This document shows, piece after piece, positions 38,626 to 49,204 of a stretch of 64,000 nt of DNA. Each line of letters opens with the position of its first letter. Within the stretch, counting starts at the first letter, position 1. The stretch is from Rhododendron vialii. Its lineage: Eukaryota; Streptophyta; Magnoliopsida; Ericales; Ericaceae. Both the position numbers and the translations under genes were made by a program. The DNA is taken from the NCBI RefSeq assembly GCF_030253575.1, contig NC_080568.1, positions 21,413,501 to 21,477,500 of the forward strand, given 5' to 3'. A model generated the notes under the pieces. That model had not been told where the DNA came from. It ran no database searches and saw nothing but the letters and a program-made list of their open reading frames with translations.

Positions 38626-39250
38626 TTCATCGTTATATTACGGAGTTATGGTTGATTTGGTGTGTGTGTGTGTGTGGGGGGTGGGGGGTGGTTTTGTCTG
38701 GGAAGGGGGAGAATACTGGCCCCATTGTATATGAAATTCTGCTCCCGTCCTAGGGGAAGATTGGCTTATTTTTGGAAGATACAGAAGAGTACTGCAGAGT
38801 AGGACTTCGTTGCAATTTTTGAAATTTTCTGGTTCCATTTGTTTTGACAAATGGTGCGTGGTTACAAAAAATGCTTCATGAAAACGTTATTCCACCTTGT
38901 TTATAAAAAGCGTGATTTAAAAAAAAAAAAACGCCTTTAGAAAGCGTTATTGACAAAGAGTTTAGCGGGCTAAAAAATAAGACTTGTCCACCCTAGTTTT
39001 TACCCATACTCCGATTCTCACCTCCACACCATTTCTCCTCCTCGCTCGTCACTCCGGGGACCAGACATAGGCCAGCGGGGTAGCTCCGTTCGCTATCTGG
39101 TAAATGCCTCTCTCACTCTAATCCAGTGCAGGGAGCGATGTTGAAAGAGAAGGCTCCGACCCTTGGAAGTCGATTAGAGCGAATCGGAGGGATCAACAAT
39201 ATGCAATCGATCTCGAAGTGTTATTCTGATGACGAAAATGATTTTTTGTA

Positions 39251-39466
39251 CTCCTTCTGTCCCTAAATAAGTGTCTGGCGCGCAAAACTAGGCCTTCAAA
39301 AAGATGCATTTGTTTCGTTAAAAAAATTAATTTTTTTCCACAAATCAATAGATAGTAATGAGTTCTATTAGACTGTGAAAAAAAAATTAATTTTTTTAAT
39401 GAAAAATATGCATGTTTTGTAAAGTTTAGTTTTGCGCACCGGACACTTATTTAGGGACGGAGAGAG
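39251..39466. mobile_element. Stowaway-like MITE
   Basis: Ends CTCCTTCTGTCCCTAAATAA and (inverse) CTCTCTCCGTCCCTAAATAA, flanked by TA on both sides (39249-39250 and 39467-39468). This is the Tc1/mariner-related Stowaway signature. Confidence 0.87.
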
Positions 39467-39693
39467 TATTTCTTTCTTTTTTTGTTTTTTGTTTTTTGTT
39501 TAAAGGAAGTTTTTAATGAAGTATTGTTGTTTAGTGGAAGTTCTTAATTAAATATTGTTAGATGCTTAGATCCATATAACACAAAGTTATGAGTTCTATA
39601 GATACAATGGGGAATTGTTTTCTTTTTTTGAATCTTTAAGCCTAAAAAAATCAATGAGTCACATACTAATAAGCAAAACAATTAAAGAGTATA

Positions 39694-40215
39694 CAGTGAC
39701 GGCTCCAGGAATTTGTGATAGGGTGTTCAAAAATTACTTTAATTCTACTAGTTGATATATTAACCAATAATATATGTACACAATCTCATATAGCTGTATA
39801 AATAGTACGGTCAAAAAACATAACTTCTATTCTAAAAAAAAATTAACTACGAGGCGAAATAAGAACTTAAAAATATATACTATTTTTTTAACAAAAAATG
39901 AATTTTTTTGAATGTTGGAATTTGCAGTAGATAGTGTTTTGAGAATGGAGGGGTTAAAATTTTACAGTTGACCTAAATAAATTTTTATATTTTGTGCCAA
40001 CGTTTAACTAGCATATTAATCTACTAAAATCCTTGTGAAAGAAATTGTAGGTAGTACGTTGGGATTGCCCTTCTCAAAAATATGTTCTTTAGGATGACAT
40101 GATGAGATTTTCTATCGTAGTCTTAAATTCGAAAAAATATTATTCAAGTTAACGGGATTTACAATGTAGTTGATTTTTTTTAAAATCTTTGTCTGTAATT
40201 TTATAAGCTACCTCG

Positions 40216-40257
<42 letters not shown>

Positions 40258-40622
40258 AAAAATAATTGTCATGAATACGAAATTAACATATTTAGACCAT
40301 TGACAATAAAGATGGACAAAGAACGCAGAGCATAATACTTGCCCCAATAGATTCTCCTTTTCACTTTGTTTTGACAAGTTTTTTTATTATGATTATGATG
40401 GACTGTAAATTGGGTTGTGATAGAGTGTTCAATTAGTTTTGGGTTAGGTGTTCAATTCTTTTTGGGTTAGGTGTTCAAGACTTTTAGAATTGGGTGTTCA
40501 TTGATATTTATGTTGTGTGTTCAAAGAAAGATTAGCCCATAATTTTCATATGAATTCTAAACAAAAAAAATTTGTTCGGATGTTCAGTTGACCATGGAAC
40601 TCTCCATGTGGAGCCGCCTCTG
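39694..40622. mobile_element. Non-autonomous hAT-like element
   Basis: Ends CAGTGACGGCTCCAGG and (inverse) CAGAGGCGGCTCCACA. The 8-bp flanks AGAGTATA (39686-39693) and GGAGTATA (40623-40630) differ by one base. A run of repeated GGTGTTCAA phrases (about 40425-40505) and a poly-C/poly-A run (40216-40262) lie inside. No transposase frame. Confidence 0.82.
40216..40262. repeat. Poly-C (about 32 nt) followed by poly-A
   Basis: Thirty-two C directly followed by about 15 A. Exact lengths are uncertain for technical reasons. Confidence 0.9.
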
Positions 40623-41441
40623 GGAGTATATCAAATTGTGAATCGCATTTTTATTCACCCTCTATAAAATACTGAGCAAAAGAAAACTTCCTATATTGAA
40701 TAGCTTATTTGTTTGTTTGATTAAAGGAGAGAAAATTAAACGAATTTTTCATTTTTGGAGTAGAAAGGGAAACCAGTTGTTAATAATAGTAAGTAGTAAA
40801 CATAGAGTGCGGATAAAAAAAAAATACATAGAGTGCCAATAATCGAAAACCATTTGTCAAGGAAGTAGGAAACATAGTGCCATTTATACTTTTTTCCCAA
40901 GCATAAACCATTTGTCGTAATGATTTAAAGAATGTGCAAAACTAATGAGAATATTATGAGAAATTTCAAAATGGCACTTGAACTTTCAACCCAATGTTCC
41001 ATAAACACCTGAATTTTAATTTTATTTTAATTAGCACCTATACTTTACAAAATTCTCAAATTCAGGCACCTGTCGTTATACTTCGTCCATTTTGTTCAAA
41101 CAAAGGGCTGACGTGGCATTTTTTACCCAGTAACTGGCTTCACTGCACATGGTGGGAAGTGGAGAAGATGTACACAATCAAAACCTCACCCTTTTACTTC
41201 ACGTTTTCAAAGAAACGAAAAGGAAATTGATATTCGCGCTCCAAAATTTATTGCTGGCGCTCCACCTTTTTGTTTTTATACTGTGATTTGTTTTTACGCT
41301 GTGATGTTGCCAGCAGTGTAAAAACAAAAAGGTAAGCGCCTGCAGTAAATCTTGGAGCACAAATATCAATTCCCAAAGGAAAAATGGGCGAACGCACCCA
41401 TCATCTTTCTTTTCCCACCCCCAACACCAGAAGTCAGAACC

Positions 41442-41442
<1 letters not shown>

Positions 41443-41534
<92 letters not shown>
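41443..41534. repeat. (TC)n microsatellite, about 46 units
   Basis: Uninterrupted TC repeat. The open frames of Ser-Leu repeats across it are artefacts. Confidence 0.97.
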
Positions 41535-41538
<4 letters not shown>

Positions 41539-41929
41539 AGTTTCTAGGAATCCCAAAGAGTACAAACCCAACATTAACCTATTTGATAACCAGAACTTTG
41601 TAGCATACATGGCTTTCTGCAATTTTTTGGGTACAAGAGGAGGGTTTGTAGACTGAGAGAATGAAAGAAGAAAAAGGGGAAAAGAAATAGAGGGAGAATT
41701 TTTCATAAGTCCACTATACCACTTTCCAAACCTACTAAGTCCATTTCTAAATTCTATAACCCCCTAAGTCCACTAACCTATTAATAAGGATATGATAATC
41801 TTGATTAGTCTAATATACCCCCTGTTTTGAAAAAAAAATTTGCCCCGTTATTTCCTCAATTTCAAACATATCCATTTAATCCCCTTATAAAGCCCCAGCC
41901 CATCCCCCCCCCCCCCCCCTTCCCTTTTC

Positions 41930-42246
41930 CGGACGATCCAGCTTCTTCGACAGAAACCATAGACAAATCTCTCATTGCAGCCTCCTGTCGTCGTCGCCAT
42001 CACCACCCACCTCCCGTCACCGTCACATTCCGTTCCTGCCGATTACTCACTACCGTTGGTTCACTCCTCGCCTGCTCGCCACGGTGCACTCCTCCTCCTC
42101 CTCCTCTCCGCCCTTCGTCGCCATCCATGGTTGTTACCACCATGGCCGAGTTCCCGCCCTCCATCACCGCTACCACCGTCGTCGACACCTTCATCATCGT
42201 ATATCTGTTCAAAACATCAGGTGCCCTTCCAAATCGTAACAAATAA
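41930..42246 (+). other. GC-rich gene-like segment inside the nested element
   Basis: A GC-rich, CCN/TCN-rich patch with overlapping frames (41827-42246 and 41975-42319) in otherwise AT-rich DNA, followed by a GT-containing boundary. It looks like a piece of a plant gene (leader or low-complexity coding) captured by the transposon. No protein family is recognised. Confidence 0.4.
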
Positions 42247-42715
42247 CTCGATCTTCGTCACCTTGTGTCCCTCGGTATGGTTCTTTACATTTGAAGGGTT
42301 ATATATTCAGATCTGTTAAGGTTTTGTTTTTTTATACCTTTGTTTAGTTGTTGTTGGGTACCATATATGGTTATATGTTCAGATATATTAGGATTTTGTT
42401 TTTTGTACTTTTGATTAGCTGCTGTTGGGTAACATATATGGTTATATATATAGTTATACATGGTTATGGTTATATATTTATGCATATATAAATATATGGT
42501 TATATATTCAAGTCTATAAACGGTAGTCCAATTGCACTAAAACTGTTTTTTTGCTTGCTTTTGAATGTTTTTTGTACTTTTTTTGCTGCTGTTAAGAAAC
42601 ATATATGGTTATATATTCAGACCTATATGGTTAACATATATGGTTAATTTAGTGTTTTAATTGCGAGTATATATGGTTATATCAAACTCTGATCATTATA
42701 TGTTCTACTTTATTG

Positions 42716-43275
42716 AATTGGTCCGCGCAGCGGCCTTACTGACTTATTATTTGTGCAGTTGTTCAAAGGGTGAAGAGTATTAAGTTACATGTGAAGTCGA
42801 CTGTGAAGAAGGCGACGGTGACAAAAGGAAAGAAGTTACAAGATCTCTTCTTCTTCTTTTTCCCATTTTTTTTAGAGTTAAAAAGGACAGAATCTCATGT
42901 ATAACGTTATAAGATTATATGTTTATTTTTTGTCACACTTATTACGTTTTTTTGTGTGTATTTATTTATATGGCAAAATAATACATATAAGGTTGTTTGT
43001 TTGTTTTTGCATTGTAAACATATATAAAATTATTTATATACGGTTATCAGAAGCAAGTCAATGAAGCCGCTGCGCGGACCAATTCAATAAAGTAGAACAT
43101 ATAACGTTATATGTGCGTTTCTGTGCTGTGAAACTCCAAAAAAATAGAACATATAACATTATATGAAAGCTGCTGACTTGTGTACCTCTCAACAAAAAAA
43201 GAACATATATTGTTACTCGAAGCAAGTCATTGAGGCCGCTGCGCGGACCAATTCAATAAAGTAAAAATATAATGT
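42716..43275. repeat. Inverted and direct copies of a GCGCAGCGG-containing repeat
   Basis: TTGAATTGGTCCGCGCAGCG at about 42714-42733 recurs as its inverse CGCTGCGCGGACCAATTCAA at about 43070-43089 and 43236-43255. The latter two are direct copies about 166 bp apart, each followed by an AACGTT or AATGTT palindromic motif. Confidence 0.8.
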
Positions 43276-43648
43276 TATATGGGAGTTTATGTGCAGCGAA
43301 ACTCCAAAAAAAATATAGAACATAGACCATTTTTGTTAATATATGTACGTTCAGATGTAAATGTGGAATGTTATATGTTCTTGTATTATAATGAAAAAGA
43401 GATTTCAAAAACTCATATAACGTTAAATGCGAGCCGACGAATGAGTATATAACGTAAAATGTAAGTATCGCACGTTAAATGAGAACTGATGAACGAGTAT
43501 ATAACGTTATATATGTACAATTACGTTATATACAGTGTATCAGAAAAGGAGAATCTTCTGTCGCTTTATTCCAACGTAACTGCTGGGATTTCAAACGTAG
43601 AACGGATAATGGGCTAAAAATATGGGATTTGAATGGAAAGGGTAATCT

Positions 43649-43697
<49 letters not shown>

Positions 43698-44094
43698 TGG
43701 ACTCTGTTTCCCTTCTGGATATGGGAACAACGTGAATATGAGAGATTTTATAGGAGTGGGATATGGGAGATTTTATAGGAGTGAGATATATCAGATTAAC
43801 AGTTTTTAAAGGTAAGGATATTTTGGTCCTGAACTAATTCCTTTTTTAATTGAATTGGACTTAAGACCTCACCAAAACCTAATTAGTGGACTAGAGGGGT
43901 TATGAAATTTAGAAGTGGATTTAGTGGGTTACAAATATGCTATAGTGGACTTCCCAACAATTTTTTAAAAGAAATACGGTCAAGTTGCTAAGTTCGCTGG
44001 CGGCGAAGTTGAGAGAGAGAGAGAGATCGATCATCAATCTCGGTTGGGGTTTCTCTCTCTTATTCAATTTTCTCCAAATTCCCTTAAACCCTCC

Positions 44095-44420
44095 ATGGCA
44101 TTGTCTCCCCCGACTATCAAACCCAATTACAGCAACAACAACATCAATCACACCAAAATAGACGAAAAACAGGAGAAGAAGAAGACGAAGAAGTGGAGCG
44201 AAGACCATGGCCACACCTCTACTGATCCAAAACCACCGCCGCGGCCCCCTTATCATTAGGGTGTACACCAGACGATGTTGTCCCAAGAGGCCCAGGCTTC
44301 CCCTTGATTCCTTGGTAGTGGTAAAAGAAGAATTAGAAGAAGACGAAGCTGACACGAGCGTGCAACCAAAGAAAAAGCAGAAGACGAGCAATGAGAAAAG
44401 GGCAAGCAGAAAGCCCTAGT
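44095..44420 (+). other. Gene-like fragment near the right end of the Mutator-like element
   Basis: After a GA run and a CT-rich leader-like stretch, frames start at 44095 (MALSPPTIKPNYSNN...) and 44207 (MATPLLIQNHRRGPL... with an acidic, then a KKKQK basic end). Composition looks coding, but neither frame matches a family I know and both are short. Possibly a captured exon. Confidence 0.35.
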
Positions 44421-44707
44421 CGACACCATAGTTAGGAAATCGAAGAACAACTGTGTCAGTTTGAGGAAGGCTTTGATTCTCTACAACTTTTGGGGCTACT
44501 CTTGTGTGCCAAAGGGGCACTTAATGGAAGAAAAATGCCACATAAGTAATTTTTGTTACATAATGGACGGAATATGAGGCTAGGTGCCTGAATTTTGGAA
44601 TTTTGTAAAGCACATATGCCTAATTGAAATAAAGTAAAGTTCAGGTGTTTATGAGACATTGGGTCGAAAGCTCAGGTGCCATTTTGAAAATTTTCCGAAT
44701 ACTAGTA

Positions 44708-44943
44708 CTCCCTCCGTTCCAATTTAATTGTCCTTCGTTCTATTTTAACTGGCTAAAAAATGAATTATATCTTTAAATCCGTAGTGAATTTTATATCAAA
44801 TATAGATTTTGTTTGATAGATCTTGATTAGTTCTATAATAAAATATTTTTGAAATCACATAAAATATTATAAATTACAAAATATAATCAATTAAAAAATA
44901 GCATAAATTCCCAAAAAAGACGATTAAATTGGGACGGAGGAAG
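44708..44943. mobile_element. Stowaway-like MITE
   Basis: Ends CTCCCTCCGTTCCAATTTAA and (inverse) CTTCCTCCGTCCCAATTTAA, flanked by TA (44706-44707 and 44944-44945). Confidence 0.9.
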
Positions 44944-45245
44944 TACTTCTCAAAAGCGTGCTTACAATTTACGCTTTTTCTGAAAGCGTGTTTACAATAA
45001 ACCCTTTTCTTTATGCATGTGCAAAATGTTTACATTATAAACGTAGTTGCCAAGAGCGTTTCTTATAGGTGTGTTTTGGAACCACGATAAGGCAATTATG
45101 ATTAAGTTAATTTTCTTGCTTAATACGGCTTAACCAATGCTAAAAGCGTGATTGGAAAACACACATTTTTTAAAATGTAAATTGCAAATGCGAGTTAACG
45201 AAATTTGGGAATAAAGAAAAAAAAGCACGCTTTGTTTAATAAATC

Positions 45246-45498
45246 ACTCCCTCCGTACCAATTCTTCAGTCTCTTTTGGGAGTCCGTGCCACTTTTTAAT
45301 TGATTATATCTTGCAATCTATAATCTTAGGTGATTTTGAAAATATCGTTTAAAAGAGCTCATTGAGATCTATCAAATAATATCCATATTGCATATAAACA
45401 GTACTATCAATTAAAAGTTATAATTAATTATCTATACGGTTAGGATAAGATGACGGAGAAAAGAATAAGGACGGAGAAAAGAATAAGGACGGAGAGAG
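45246..45498. mobile_element. Stowaway-like MITE
   Basis: Starts CTCCCTCCGTACCAATTCTT and ends in GGACGGAGAGAG before TA. The right end carries a local duplication of AAAAGAATAAGGACGGAG. The left TA is not preserved. Confidence 0.75.
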
Positions 45499-45719
45499 TA
45501 GTTAAAAAAAAGCCCTGCTCGGTTAATGGGCTGAGAAATGGGGGACGGGGGAGTGGGAAATGAAAAAAAGAAATCGACGGTTTTTTGGTAACTACATTCG
45601 AACAAGTAACGGAGTTATGTGGAGTTATCTGACAGGGGATGTCAGTGTGATTTCGAATAACAAAGGGGTGTGCAGTGTGGTTGATAGTAATATAAAATAG
45701 AAGGGGTGTTAGTAGAATT

Positions 45720-46043
45720 GGGCGCTGCTATTCGCAGCCCTTTATTTTCTCCCATAGCCCGTTAAAAATTTTCAATTATACTCGACAATTAGTTACCGAA
45801 ATTGAGATATATTTTCAGCATCCAATTACCGAAATATAATATTTTTTTCAACAGTTATTTACCGAAAATGTATGTTCGGCAGTTGTTTGCAGAAAGTTTA
45901 ACATATTTTCAACATGTAGTTACCGAAATATAATCTTGTTTTCAACAGCTATTTATCAAAATGTTATGTATGATTTTCAACAACCATTTACCGAAATGTA
46001 GTGGGCTATGGGAGAAAATAAAGGGTTGCGAATAACAGCGCTC
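45720..46043. mobile_element. MITE (324 bp) with exact 8-bp target duplication
   Basis: Terminal inverted repeats of about 42 bp (GGGCGCTGCTATTCGCAGCC on the left; inverse of the right starts GAGCGCTGTTATTCGCAACC; both continue CTTTATTTTCTCCCATAGCC). GTAGAATT flanks both sides (45712-45719 and 46044-46051). Inside, about five copies of a unit with TTTACCGAAAT and TTTTCAACA lie in tandem. hAT-type by target size. Confidence 0.92.
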
Positions 46044-46612
46044 GTAGAATTTTAAACCACTAATAGAAACTCAAGTCAACCACACACGCAGCTGACAAGG
46101 CCTATTGCCACGTGGGAGTATTATGAAACCGATTTTGCGGTGGGAGATCAGTGAGAGTGAGATCTTGTGATGGCCATGTTGGAAAACTAATCAATCGATA
46201 CATATATCCTAGTATAAGAAAGAAAATGCGTTTTTCTTTTAAAACCATCCAAACCCTTCTTAATTTTCTAGATTTTTAATTTTTTTTTGTTTATAAAAAA
46301 AATAGAGAGAGAGAGAAAGAATTTGAGAGACGGACACGTAAGAGAGGGAGGGAGAGAGAGAGATGTGGGGGTTAAATATGGAGGAAAAGGTTCGTACAAC
46401 CAGACAACCAGGGCCGGCCCAAGGATTTTGGGTGTCCAAGGCCAATAAAAAAATGTGTGCCCTTAAAGAGTTAATACTTAACAATTTTTACAGCAACAAT
46501 CACAATACAAAAAAGCCAAACCAATATAAAGTTCTACTAATCATTATATACGAACACAAAATACAAAGTCTCCAAATAGGTAAATACATATTATCTCAAG
46601 AACGCATGAGTG

Positions 46613-49153
46613 TCACTTGAATATTACTCGTCTTGCATTTCTAAAAGCAAAACTATCAATTAAATTTGTATAATCCACCTCTTTCACCAAGTCATTTTCA
46701 ATTGATAACATGGCTAACCCATTTAGTCTTTCTTGTGACATGGTTGATCGAAGGTAATTTTTGATCAATTTCAACTTTGAAAAGCTTCTTTCTCCCGAGG
46801 CAACACTAACCGGTATAGTCAAAAGCACTCTATACGCATTCCATGTATTTGGGAAAGAGTCGGCCATAAGTTTGATAAAATTGAGCACTTCAATTGGTTT
46901 CTGCACTCCCCTTGGCAATACTTGTTTCAAGCATTTCAACTCTACAAACAAATCTCTCCCATCAATATCGGAAACCCCGCCATGCTTTAAAACTTCTTCA
47001 AGGTTGGTACAATGATTTTTCAAGCATTCATCACTCGAACTCGCCTTTTCCAAATCAAACAAGAAACCAAAATTCTTGTCATACACTTCAAATTGTTGGA
47101 ACTTATCTTTGAAGGAAGAAAGAGCTTTATCCACAATTACCAAGAAGTAATTCACTTTCATTGATTCTTCAGCAGAGTGTGTCACCTCGTCCGCAACATC
47201 TTCATCAAATTGCTTCTTTCTTTGAATGATGCGCTTTTCAACAAACTTAGGTTCAATCCCCATTTCATTCGCCATTTCCGTAGCATCAACCATTGCCTCC
47301 TCAAAATCAACTTTTCTGTAGTTCTCAAAATAATCAATCAGGCATTTTAACTTCTCGATAGCAAGGTATATGCACATGTCTTCACTTTGAAGAAACCTGC
47401 TCACAATGTTAACATCAAACAACAACTTGTACCAAATAGCCATGGCAAACAAGAACTCAAAATTCTCAAGTTCGTTCTTTGCAAGGGATTTTGCTTCACT
47501 TTGTGCTATCGACTCTGTCGTCGTGTCGTTCGCCAAGTCTACCAAAGCATCTCTTAGTTTTGAGGGATTGTATCTTATCGGCTTGATGCTTTCAATGTGA
47601 CTTTCCCAACGTGTTTATGACAATGTCTTAAGCGTGAGACCCTTCACATCTTTCAAATTGTCTTTTAAAATTGCCCACCGTTGGACTGAAGAGGAAAACA
47701 ACACATATAGACGTTGTACCACTTCGAAAAATGTTTTTGCTTTAGAACGAGAGTTGGCCATAACACAAAGAACAAGATTGAGACTATGGCAACCACATGG
47801 GGTATAGAATGCTCTTGGATTTACTTCAAGTACTCTTGTTTGCACACCCTTATTTTTCCCTTTCATGTTAGAGCCATTATCATAACCTTGTCCCCTTAAA
47901 TCACCAATATCAAGTTGAAGGCTAACTAATACTTCTTGAAGTGCACAAAATAGCCCCAATCCCGTCGTGTCATCCACCTTAAAAAATTTTAAAAAAAACT
48001 CACTCACCCTCACCTCTATTGGACTTGTTGAAATATCCACACATCGTATGACAAGGGACATTTGTTCTTCATGACTTACATCCGGGGTACAATCAAGTAT
48101 AACTGAATAATATTTAGCATCTTTGATTGTTGCAACAATTTTACTCTTCACTTCCGCCGCTAACATCTGTATCAACTCGTTTTGGATTTTGTGATTGAGA
48201 TAATGGTTATGAATCTCAGCCTTTTCAATTCGCCTCAAGTGCTCTTGCATTACTAGATCAAATTTTCCCATCATTTGAATAAAACATAAAAAAATTTCAT
48301 TATTCCTTTGGTAAATCTTCTCATTTTCTCCATGAAATGGTAAATTATTCTGCGCAAGTGCTTCCACAAGAGCAATTTCTCTCAATAATACCCCTCTCCA
48401 ATGTTCCCTCTCTTTAATGACTCGTTCTTGAACACTTTTGTCAATTGTTTGATTCTTCTGAAATCTTCTTTCCAACTCAATCCATTTGTTCATGCACGTG
48501 AGGTGCTCCCAATTAGTTTCATGACTTTTAAGCCTATCACTAATATTTTTCCAGTCTTGAAATCCATCATTGGCCAATTGAGTCTTGTTTCCTTCATTCT
48601 TGAATAATTTGCAACAAAAGCAAAATACTTTATTCAAAGCCTCCGAGTATACTAGCCATTTTCTATCATGTTTCTCTCCATTGGGTAAATGGCGAATATA
48701 GTGCACAGAAGAGAAATGTCTACTTTTCTCATTGTCATCCTTAGGAAAGGTAGCATCATCATTTCTTCTTACGGGACCTCTTTCAACCAATAAGTCCCTT
48801 AATTTTTGATCCATGTTATCCCAATTACATGGATCATCAATGTTTACAGGAGCGCATTCAACATTCAAGTCTTCATTTAGATTGACATCCCTCGAACTTT
48901 CATTACTACTCTCATTGACACATTGATAGGCTTCCTCACCCCCCAAATCCTTACATTCTTCTTCTACTTGTTCTTCATTCACCAAGTTTTCAGCGACATC
49001 AATCACCAAATTTTCGCGTTCTTCGACTGAACTTTGTACATTTTCGTTGCTTGAAAAGAACTTTTTAATAGCCCCTTTTTGAGAATTTATTAATGCTTCA
49101 GTCTTTTGCTTCTTTATTCTTTTCTGATGACCAGATAGTTGACGTTTAGGCAT
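46613..49153 (-). pseudogene. hAT transposase (TTF zinc finger/DUF4371 type), one in-frame stop
   Basis: One continuous minus-strand frame of 846 codons, broken only by TAA at codon 513 (47617-47615). The two halves are in the same frame. Order of parts: basic N-terminus (MPKRQLSGHQKR); acidic stretch; TTF-type zinc finger region about 145-190 (WLVYSEALNKVFCFCCKLF); the DUF4371 RNase H-like core about 200-510 (VILDCTPDVSHEEQMSLVIR, GQGYDNGSNMKGKNKG, CHSLNLVLC); then after the stop TRWESHIESIKPIRY and, near the C-terminus, the hAT dimerisation region (TIPVSVASGERSFSKLKLIK, RLNGLAMLSIE). The stop sits where relatives often have Gln before TRWE, so CAA to TAA by one C-to-T change is likely. Unspliced, the product would lack the dimerisation domain and be inactive. 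Confidence 0.93.
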
Positions 49154-49204
49154 GATGCACCTAGGTAAGAATTAAAAAAAGAGGCTTATAACATTATTAT
49201 TAAT

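Larger units (their letters stand above)
41692..43975. mobile_element. Second inverted-repeat element nested in the Mutator-like element
   Basis: The left end (ATAAGTCCACTATA, then CTAAGTCCATTTCTAAATT, then CCCCTAAGTCCACTAA) matches the inverse of the right end (GGAAGTCCACTATAGC, CTAAATCCACTTCTAAATT, CCCTCTAGTCCACTAA). AAAAGAAATA occurs on both sides as a possible target duplication (about 41680 and 43968). Subterminal zones carry many TATATGGTTATATATTCAG copies on the left (42290-42680) and ATATAACGTTATAT palindromes on the right (42900-43520). Confidence 0.75.
40958..44696. mobile_element. Mutator-like element with about 180-bp terminal inverted repeats
   Basis: The left end (40958-41137) and the inverse of the right end (44515-44696) match through TTTCAAAATGGCAC, ACCCAATGT, CATAAACACCTGAA, CTTTACAAAATTC and ATTCAGGCACCT. 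The 9-bp flanks GAATATTAT and GAATACTAG agree at 7 of 9. There is no transposase. The ends resemble those of the 35-kb element, so the two belong to related families. It contains a second inverted-repeat element and gene-like GC-rich pieces. Confidence 0.85.

Noticed and set aside
41352-41656. Serine/leucine-repeat open frames
   Set aside because: They are translations of a (TC)n microsatellite. The same applies to frames at 43479-43778, 54064-54249 and 58710-59018.
44044-44419. Complete small genes in the right part of the Mutator-like element
   Set aside because: Two overlapping frames without family match or supporting splice structure; kept only as gene-like fragments.
46613-49153. Host zinc finger protein gene instead of a transposon gene
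   Set aside because: The frame sits between CAGGGCCGGCCC inverted ends with an 8-bp target duplication and has the hAT core and dimerisation region.
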